Notes under the pieces: model-generated
Databases searched by the model: none
Seen by the model: the letters and a program-made list of their open reading frames with translations, nothing else
Told to the model about the DNA's origin: nothing
Assembly: GCA_021781255.1 (NCBI GenBank)
Contig: JAJXXG010000156.1
Coordinates: 1-5,241 of the forward strand
Source: Acidobacteriota bacterium
GTDB taxonomy: Bacteria; Acidobacteriota; Terriglobia; Terriglobales; Acidobacteriaceae
Length of the DNA: 5,241 nucleotides
Reading direction: 5' to 3'
In this document: positions 1 through 5,241 of the stretch, in pieces
Position numbering within the stretch: the first letter of the stretch is position 1
Layout: the number at the start of each line of letters is the position of its first letter
Program-made: the position numbers and the translations under genes

Positions 1-2885
1 GTCTTTCAGTCGTAACGATGACGTTCAGTGGCCGCTCCAACGACAAATGGAACCGCGAGCAGGTTTTGGAGCGCCTGTCGGGTATCACGCTGCCCGGTGG
101 GGTCACACCTCAAATGGGTCCCGACTATAGTCCGGTGGGGCAGATCTACTGGTACACGCTTCAGAGTAAGAACCCAAATTACGACCTGATGCAGTTGAAG
201 GCCTTGCAGGATTGGGTAATCAACCGTGCCATGAAATCGGTTCCTGGAGTTGTCGGTGACTCGAGCTTCGGCGGACTCACGCGCGAGTATCAGGTTCAGC
301 TCGACCCCGATAAGTTAATTGAGTACGGCTTGAGCATTGGGGATGTAGAAAGCGCACTCAAGCAGAATAACTATAACGCCGGCGGCGGATTTATTGAACA
401 CGGTCAGCAGATGTTCGACGTGCGTGTGATCGGCATGATGCAGAACACCTCTGACATTGCAAATACAGTGCTTAAGGAAGTGAATGGCACTCCCGTACAC
501 GTGAGCGACGTAGGCAGCGTGGTGCAAGGCCATGTGGTAAGACTGGGGCGAATTGGAGAGACGGTACGCAAGCCCGGCGGAACGATCGTCGACAACAACG
601 ACGTGGTGGAAGGCATTGTGCTTCTGCAAAAGGGAGCTCCAACCGAAAAGACTCTGAAGGGCATTGAGAAAGAGGTTAAATACCTCAATGAGCACGTACT
701 GCCCAAAGGCGTGACCATTGTCCCTTATCTTGACCGTAGCACGCTGATTCATTACACAACTCACACCGTACTGACGAATCTCACTATTGGATTCCTACTT
801 GTTACGGTGATTCTGTTTATCTTTCTTGGCAATGCCCGCAGCGCATTCATTGTTGCAGGAACCATTCCTTTTTCACTGCTGTTCGCAGCCACCTGTCTGG
901 ACTTGCGCCATATCCCAGCCAACCTGCTTTCATTAGGAGCGCTGGATTTTGGGATGGTAGTAGACGGCACAGTGATGATGGTGGAGAACATCTTTCGCGT
1001 CTTGTGCCGGGAAGATGAGAGGAAGCTATCAAAGTTTGAATTGATCAGCTTTGCCGCGCATGAAATTCAGCGTCCGGTCTTCTTTGCTGTCATCATCATT
1101 ATTGTTGCGTATCTGCCCATCTTTGCTCTCCCCGGAGTGTCAGGGCTGCTGTTCACGCCCATGGCCTGGACAGTGTCGTTCGCTTTGATCGGTGCGTTGA
1201 TCTTCGCCCTGATTATTGCGCCAGTGCTTTCCAGCTTTCTCTTTGGACGCGGCATGCATGAGTGGCACAATCCAGTATTGCTGTTTCTCGAGAAGCATTA
1301 CGCTCGGGGACTGCGCTGGTGTATGGCGAATCGGCGAACTGTCCTGTGGAGCTCGGGTGGCCTGCTGGTGGTGATGCTGGCGCTGTGGGGCAGTGGCTTT
1401 ATAGGTTCGGAGTTCTTGCCGCACCTGGATGAAGGCGCCATCTGGGCCCGAGGAATGCTGCCGATGAGTACCGGCCCCACGATGGGCGCCGAGGTGGAAC
1501 ATAAGGCGCGCCTGATCTTCGCCTCATTTCCCGAGACAACGACGATCGTAAGTCAGGACGGAAGGCCGGATGATGGCACCGCTGCTTCAGGCTTCTTCAA
1601 TACGCAGTACTTCGTTGGTCTGGAGCCGCAGTCAAAATGGCCGGAGCCGTATCGCTCCAATAAGGCTTTGCTGATCGAAGCCATGGATCGCAAACTCAAG
1701 GAACAGATACCTTATGCAGGATGGAATTTCTCCCAGCCAATCCAAGATAACGTGGACGAGGCCGTCAGCGGAGTACGCGGCGAGAATGGCGTAAAGGTGT
1801 TCGGCCCGGATCTTACCATCCTCGCCAAGAAGGCGGTTGAGGTCCAGGCAGCGCTACAGACAGTGCCGGGAGTAGTGGATACGGGCATCTATCAAGTCAT
1901 GGGTCAGCCGAACGTGAATATCAAAGTGAGCCGTTCGATGGCGAGCCGTTATGGCATCAGCGTAAGTGCGATTCGCCAAGCGGTCGAGGGGGCCGTTGGC
2001 GGAAAAGTTGTAAGTCAGATTCTGCGCGGCGACATGCGCTTCCCGCTCGCGGTGCGCTATGAGAGTCAGTTCCGAACATCAGTGCAGGCGATTGGATCTG
2101 TCCGTATCCTCTCTCCCACTGGAGCTCGGGTTTCCCTCGCGCAACTTTGCCATATTGAAATTCAGGAAGGTCCGTCCACGATCTTCCGGAACAACAACGA
2201 GAGATTTATCCCCATAAAGTTCGGTGTGCGCGGTCGCGACCTAGGATCAACCGTGAAGCAGGCGATGCAGGTTGTTCAGAAGAAGGTGAAACTTCCTCCC
2301 GGCTATCACCTGGTCTGGGCCGGCGAGTACACAAGTGAGCAGCAGGCGGATCGTCGCCTTGACGAGATTATCCCGATCGCAATCATTGGAATCTCGCTGC
2401 TGCTCTACTTTGCTTTCAATTCGTTCAAATGGGTCTTTATTATTCTGCTTGACGTAACGCTGGCTCTGTTGGGAGGCTTGTTCGCGCTGTTGGCAACCCA
2501 TACCTATTTCAGCGTATCGAGTGGCGTAGGATTGCTGGCTCTCTTTGGAGTTTCGATTCAGATTGGCATGATTATGCTCGAGTACATCAATCAATTGCGA
2601 TCTCGCGGACACTCGATCGAGGACGCAGCCATGGAAGCTGCGCGCGTGCGCCTTCGTCCGATTTTGATGACGATGCTCGTAGCCACGTTGGGCCTGCTGC
2701 CCGCAGCCATGTCACATGCCATTGGCTCTGACGCACAGCGGCCCTTTGCCATCGTCATCGTAGGCGGACTTACCTTGACGCTGGTAATCAGCCTTTTCCT
2801 GCTTCCGACTCTGTACGTCACTCTGGCCCGTCCTGGTGACAGGCTTCCACAGGAAGAGCACAAGAAGGTAGAGGAGTACGCCTAG
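1..2885 (+). CDS. czcA: CusA/CzcA-family heavy-metal efflux RND transporter, permease subunit (5' end outside window)
   Basis: Inner-membrane pump of a tripartite metal exporter (with a periplasmic adaptor and an outer-membrane channel), driven by proton influx. The frame is open from base 3 and reads LSVVT before the first ATG (base 18). LSVVT is a conserved stretch about 90 residues into HME-RND proteins, so that ATG is internal; about 960 codons are visible against a usual 1,020-1,070. Numbering from ATG 18: first porter part 1-245; helices near 252-273, 277-293, 302-325, 354-375, 381-411 and 441-461; second porter part about 465-780; helices near 784-803, 806-826, 832-854, 877-900 and 908-934. 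The fourth transmembrane segment carries D310-F-G and D316, the CzcA-type proton relay. Other family hallmarks are GRPDDGT, NFSQPIQDNVDEAVSG (570-585) and GSDAQRP (903-909). Two of the three CusA copper methionines appear replaced (N528, E581), so Zn/Co/Cd/Ni is likelier than Cu/Ag. The family is certain; the symbol is generic and the substrate is inferred. Stop is TAG; no frameshift seen. Confidence 0.95.
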   Translation, partial: LSVVTMTFSGRSNDKWNREQVLERLSGITLPGGVTPQMGPDYSPVGQIYWYTLQSKNPNYDLMQLKALQDWVINRAMKSVPGVVGDSSFGGLTREYQVQLDPDKLIEYGLSIGDVESALKQNNYNAGGGFIEHGQQMFDVRVIGMMQNTSDIANTVLKEVNGTPVHVSDVGSVVQGHVVRLGRIGETVRKPGGTIVDNNDVVEGIVLLQKGAPTEKTLKGIEKEVKYLNEHVLPKGVTIVPYLDRSTLIHYTTHTVLTNLTIGFLLVTVILFIFLGNARSAFIVAGTIPFSLLFAATCLDLRHIPANLLSLGALDFGMVVDGTVMMVENIFRVLCREDERKLSKFELISFAAHEIQRPVFFAVIIIIVAYLPIFALPGVSGLLFTPMAWTVSFALIGALIFALIIAPVLSSFLFGRGMHEWHNPVLLFLEKHYARGLRWCMANRRTVLWSSGGLLVVMLALWGSGFIGSEFLPHLDEGAIWARGMLPMSTGPTMGAEVEHKARLIFASFPETTTIVSQDGRPDDGTAASGFFNTQYFVGLEPQSKWPEPYRSNKALLIEAMDRKLKEQIPYAGWNFSQPIQDNVDEAVSGVRGENGVKVFGPDLTILAKKAVEVQAALQTVPGVVDTGIYQVMGQPNVNIKVSRSMASRYGISVSAIRQAVEGAVGGKVVSQILRGDMRFPLAVRYESQFRTSVQAIGSVRILSPTGARVSLAQLCHIEIQEGPSTIFRNNNERFIPIKFGVRGRDLGSTVKQAMQVVQKKVKLPPGYHLVWAGEYTSEQQADRRLDEIIPIAIIGISLLLYFAFNSFKWVFIILLDVTLALLGGLFALLATHTYFSVSSGVGLLALFGVSIQIGMIMLEYINQLRSRGHSIEDAAMEAARVRLRPILMTMLVATLGLLPAAMSHAIGSDAQRPFAIVIVGGLTLTLVISLFLLPTLYVTLARPGDRLPQEEHKKVEEYA

Positions 2886-2933
2886 ATTCGAGCGCTATTT
2901 TAGTGAGTTGGCATGGCCTTATCTCAGGAAATG

Positions 2934-2967
2934 CAGCCAGAATCGAGTGGAAGCTTGATTCCAGCTG
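2934..2967. terminator. Imperfect hairpin 49 bases after the RND pump stop codon; weak terminator candidate
   Basis: Bases 2940-2948 pair with 2953-2961 (nine pairs, two of them G-T) around a GGAA loop. After a 2x2 mismatch, 2934-2937 pair with 2964-2967. The position, soon after the end of the pump gene, suits a transcription end or an mRNA 3' stabilising structure. No run of T follows on the + strand, and only a short T-rich patch (CATTTCC) follows on the - strand, so it is not a canonical intrinsic terminator. An alternative pairing of TCTCAG (2921-2926) with CTGAGA (2965-2970) would compete with the outer stem. Confidence 0.25.
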
Positions 2968-2997
2968 AGAGAGTTTGCTGCCGAGTTTGTCTTTCTG

Positions 2998-3026
2998 GCG
3001 CGGAGCTGGCAAGCCTAGCTCCGCGC
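2998..3026. terminator. Perfect 10-bp inverted repeat between the convergent genes; candidate bidirectional terminator
   Basis: GCGCGGAGCT (2998-3007) and AGCTCCGCGC (3017-3026) are exact reverse complements separated by a 9-base loop. The stem has eight G-C and two A-T pairs and begins six bases past the hydrolase stop codon (3033-3035, - strand). It lies 112 bases after the pump stop codon. This is where a terminator shared by two convergent genes is expected. Neither flank has a T tract: the - strand continues CAGAAAGACAAAC and the + strand TGAGATTCAGG. It may work as a U-less hairpin, with Rho, or only as an mRNA 3' end stabiliser. Confidence 0.45.
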
Positions 3027-3032
3027 TGAGAT

Positions 3033-5241
3033 TCAGGCAACGAACGGGCGCGGTTTTACGGGCTGCGCGTTGATGACGAGCTTGGCCGGAGTGATGTGAC
3101 CCCCGCCATGTGCCTCGATGGTGATCTGGCCCGGCGTTTTGGTGCCCTGCACGATTGCCTGCGCCAGCCCGTTGAAGAGGCTGCGCTTGGATCCCTTGTC
3201 AGACTCGTGGCAATTTGGGTCGCCGTTGCCAACGCCGATAATCGACGCAGGGCCGGAGACATGGAAGACGATGAGATCGTCGGCGGTCGGGACGAGGCGG
3301 CCCTTATCGTCGAGAGCTTCAACGCGCAGGACGGCGACGTCTTCCCCATCGGCGTTGATGTCGGTGCGGTCCGCGGTGAGGCGGATGGACGCAGGCTTGC
3401 CGGTGGTTTCGCGCTTGGCGGTCATGACGACTTTGCCGTTCTTTGTGCCGCGCGCTTCGATCATGCCGGGCTCGTAGTTGACCTTCCACTCCACATGCAT
3501 GAGGTGCGGCATGGGTTTGCTGCCGAGACTCTTGCCGTTGACGAGCAACTCGATCGAGTCGAGGTTAGAGAAGACCCAGACGGAGATGGGCTCTCCCTCT
3601 TTGCCTTCCCAGTTCCAGTGCGGGAAGAGGTGCAGGACGGGGTCCTTGCCCCACCAGGATTTGTAGTAAAAGAAGGTGTCCTTGGGATAGCCGCAGGTGT
3701 CAACGATGCCGAACTGCGAGCTGATGGACGGCCATCCGTAGGGCGTTGGCTCGCCGCGATAATCGAAGCCCGTCCATGCGAAACCACCGGAGAGCCACTT
3801 GCGCGCGGCATAGAAGGGCCACCAGACTTCGGCGACTTCGCCCCATCCGGGCTGGTTGACGTCGTAGGCGCTGACCCAGTTACGCATGGGATCGGTACGG
3901 TAGATGCCGCGTGTTGCGAGGGCGCTGGCGGTCTCGGTTCCGATGGAGGGCTTGTGGGGATGGGATTTGTGGTAGGCGTCGGGCGCGTCGAGGTTGTAGT
4001 TAAAGCCTTCGACATCCAGGGACTTGGAGATTCCAGTGTAGTAGGAGCCGTTGACGGCGGCGGTGCAGAGACGCGTGGGGTCGAGCTCGTGCGAGTGGCG
4101 CACCATGTCGGCCATGACGACGGTGCCGGAAGGGTCGTTTTGCAGGTACCACTCTTCATTGCCCATGGACCAGATGATGATGGACGGCGAGTTGCGGTAG
4201 CGCTTGATCATGAGCGCGAGCTGTTCGAGTCCTTCGGGATTGGAGCTCATCTGGCGCGTCTCGCACATCATCATCATTCCGAGGCGGTCGCAGGCTTCGA
4301 CCCACTCTGGCGTGGGCATGTTGTGTGAGGTGCGCACGGCGTTGCAGCCCATCTCCTGCAGCACGGCCACGCGGAAGTACTGCAGACGGTCAGGAAGGGC
4401 CGCGCCGACTCCGGCGTGGTCCTGATGGTTGCAGGTACCCTGGACTTTGACGGGCTTGCCGTTGAGGAAAAATCCGTTGTCGGGGTCGAAGCGGATGGTG
4501 CGCACGCCGAAGGTCACCTTTTCGCCGTCGATCGTTTTACCGTCGGACTCGATGGTGACGACGGCGGAGTAGAGCTTTGGATTGTCGGGCGACCAGAGGG
4601 TGGGATTGGTGAAGCGGGTCTTCGCTGTGTAGCTAGCAGAGCCGTCGGGCTGAACGGTTTGTGCGGGAGCCGATGCGGTGGCGACAACCTTGCCGTCTGG
4701 GTCGAGAATCTGCCAGCGAACGCTCGCGGTTTCGGCTGCTGCTCCGGCGTTAAGGACAACGGTGCCGAGGTCGAGGGTTGCGGTTTGACCCTCGATATCG
4801 GTGCGGACGTAACTCTCCCACGGGCCGAGATGCAGCGGGTCATGCTTGATGAGCCACACGTGGCGGTAGAGTCCTGCGCCCTCGTAGAACCAGCCGTCGC
4901 CAAAAGCGGCATCCATGCGGACGACGACATAATTTTGCTCGCCGTAGTGGAGGAAGTCGGTGATATCGAAGCGAAAGGGCGCGTAGCCGTTGTCATTGCG
5001 GCCGATAAAGCAACCGTTTACAAAGACGAGCGCATCACGGAATGCTCCGTCGAACGCTAGAACGATCCGGCGGCCCTTGTCGCTGTTGGGGATATCGAAG
5101 GCGCGACGATACCAGCCGACGCTGGTTTCGGGGTAGCGGCGCCCGAGTGGCTTGTAGCCGTGGGATTTTTGTTCTTCGTCCCAGACAAACGGCAGTTCCA
5201 CGGCCCAGTCGTGGGGAAGGTTGAGCGTGCGCCACTTGGAG
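3033..5241 (-). CDS. Glycoside hydrolase family 2 beta-galactosidase-like enzyme with DUF4982 and C-terminal Ig-like domain (5' end outside window)
   Basis: Retaining exo-glycosidase, most likely a beta-galactosidase, cutting terminal sugars from oligo- or polysaccharides. The frame is open to the window edge: 13 codons (SKWRTLNLPHDWA) precede the GTG at 5201. They belong to the conserved GH2 N-terminal domain, so that GTG is an internal valine; roughly 60-90 residues are missing, including any signal peptide, and location cannot be judged. Numbering from codon 5199-5201: sugar-binding jelly roll to about 115; Ig-like domain about 125-235; TIM barrel about 240-520; DUF4982-like domain about 523-600, starting at the LHLFPHWNW stretch; last Ig-like domain about 605-717 with ADGED (617-621), RLVPTAD and VGNGDP. 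N348-E349 in WSMGNEEW is the acid/base; E423 in IGTETAS is the expected nucleophile, 74 residues later (76 in E. coli LacZ, E461/E537). GH2 assignment is firm; beta-galactosidase is inferred, and beta-glucuronidase or other GH2 activities cannot be excluded. Names GalA/GalB are used for similar proteins; I cannot choose, so no symbol. Stop is TGA. Confidence 0.95.
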   Translation of the reverse strand, partial: SKWRTLNLPHDWAVELPFVWDEEQKSHGYKPLGRRYPETSVGWYRRAFDIPNSDKGRRIVLAFDGAFRDALVFVNGCFIGRNDNGYAPFRFDITDFLHYGEQNYVVVRMDAAFGDGWFYEGAGLYRHVWLIKHDPLHLGPWESYVRTDIEGQTATLDLGTVVLNAGAAAETASVRWQILDPDGKVVATASAPAQTVQPDGSASYTAKTRFTNPTLWSPDNPKLYSAVVTIESDGKTIDGEKVTFGVRTIRFDPDNGFFLNGKPVKVQGTCNHQDHAGVGAALPDRLQYFRVAVLQEMGCNAVRTSHNMPTPEWVEACDRLGMMMMCETRQMSSNPEGLEQLALMIKRYRNSPSIIIWSMGNEEWYLQNDPSGTVVMADMVRHSHELDPTRLCTAAVNGSYYTGISKSLDVEGFNYNLDAPDAYHKSHPHKPSIGTETASALATRGIYRTDPMRNWVSAYDVNQPGWGEVAEVWWPFYAARKWLSGGFAWTGFDYRGEPTPYGWPSISSQFGIVDTCGYPKDTFFYYKSWWGKDPVLHLFPHWNWEGKEGEPISVWVFSNLDSIELLVNGKSLGSKPMPHLMHVEWKVNYEPGMIEARGTKNGKVVMTAKRETTGKPASIRLTADRTDINADGEDVAVLRVEALDDKGRLVPTADDLIVFHVSGPASIIGVGNGDPNCHESDKGSKRSLFNGLAQAIVQGTKTPGQITIEAHGGGHITPAKLVINAQPVKPRPFVA

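Noticed and set aside
18..20. ATG as the true start of the RND pump gene
   Set aside because: The frame stays open to the window edge, and the codons before it (LSVVT) match a conserved internal stretch of HME-RND proteins. The first membrane helix would also be missing from a protein starting here.
315..764. 149-codon open frame on the - strand inside the pump gene
   Set aside because: Lies wholly opposite conserved RND coding sequence and has no recognisable domain.
2818..3012. 64-codon - strand frame crossing the spacer
   Set aside because: Overlaps the pump's C-terminus, covers both hairpins, and has no recognisable domain.
3461..4159. 232-codon open frame on the - strand in another frame of the hydrolase
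   Set aside because: Low-complexity Ser/Thr/Pro/Ala-rich translation, typical of an out-of-frame reading of a GC-rich gene; it overlaps the GH2 catalytic region fully.
3096..4328. 410-codon open frame on the + strand opposite the hydrolase
   Set aside because: It lies in the codon-aligned antisense frame of the hydrolase. There, stops arise only where the sense gene uses TTA, CTA or TCA, which are rare in GC-rich genes. The translation shows no recognisable domain, while the sense frame is a full GH2 enzyme.
4416..5060. 214-codon open frame on the + strand
   Set aside because: Same antisense frame as the 3096-4328 one, and the same explanation: a shadow of the hydrolase coding strand.
5199..5201. 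GTG as the true start of the hydrolase gene
   Set aside because: Thirteen more in-frame codons, including the GH2-typical LPHDWA, precede it without a stop up to the window edge.
1..5241. A previously undescribed system
   Set aside because: Both genes belong to well-known families with their key residues intact, and the only spacer is 147 bases. I saw no repeat array, structured RNA, transposon end or unexplained gene.

Overview
The window holds the 3' parts of two protein-coding genes that converge on a 147-base spacer (2886-3032). Both genes run off the ends of the window, so no start codon, promoter or ribosome binding site of either gene is visible. I found no RNA gene, mobile element, CRISPR array, attachment site or origin.

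Left part (1-2885, + strand): most of a heavy-metal efflux RND pump of the CusA/CzcA (HME-RND) type, the inner-membrane proton-driven subunit of a tripartite exporter. About 960 codons are visible, and roughly the first 85-95 residues (first membrane helix and start of the porter domain) lie upstream. The proton-relay motif is of the CzcA type (DFG, then D six residues after the first D), and two of the three copper-binding methionines of CusA are not methionine here. This favours divalent cations over Cu/Ag.

Right part (3033-5241, - strand): most of a glycoside hydrolase family 2 enzyme of beta-galactosidase type. In order it has a sugar-binding jelly-roll domain, an Ig-like domain, a TIM barrel with both catalytic glutamates, a DUF4982-like domain and a C-terminal Ig-like domain. 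About 735 codons are visible; the extreme N-terminus, with any signal peptide, is beyond the window.

Spacer: two inverted repeats, one a perfect 10-bp stem just past the hydrolase stop codon. They could end transcription from both sides, but neither is followed by a U tract.

Organism: a Gram-negative, heterotrophic bacterium with moderately high GC. The wording of both proteins (for example MLEYINQLR and GSDAQRP in the pump, ETRQMSSNPEG in the hydrolase) resembles what I recall from Acidobacteriota of the Terriglobus/Granulicella/Edaphobacter kind. This is a recollection-based inference, not a search result. The two genes are on opposite strands, share no promoter and have no obvious functional link. 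I see no evidence of a novel system here; this looks like ordinary chromosomal content.
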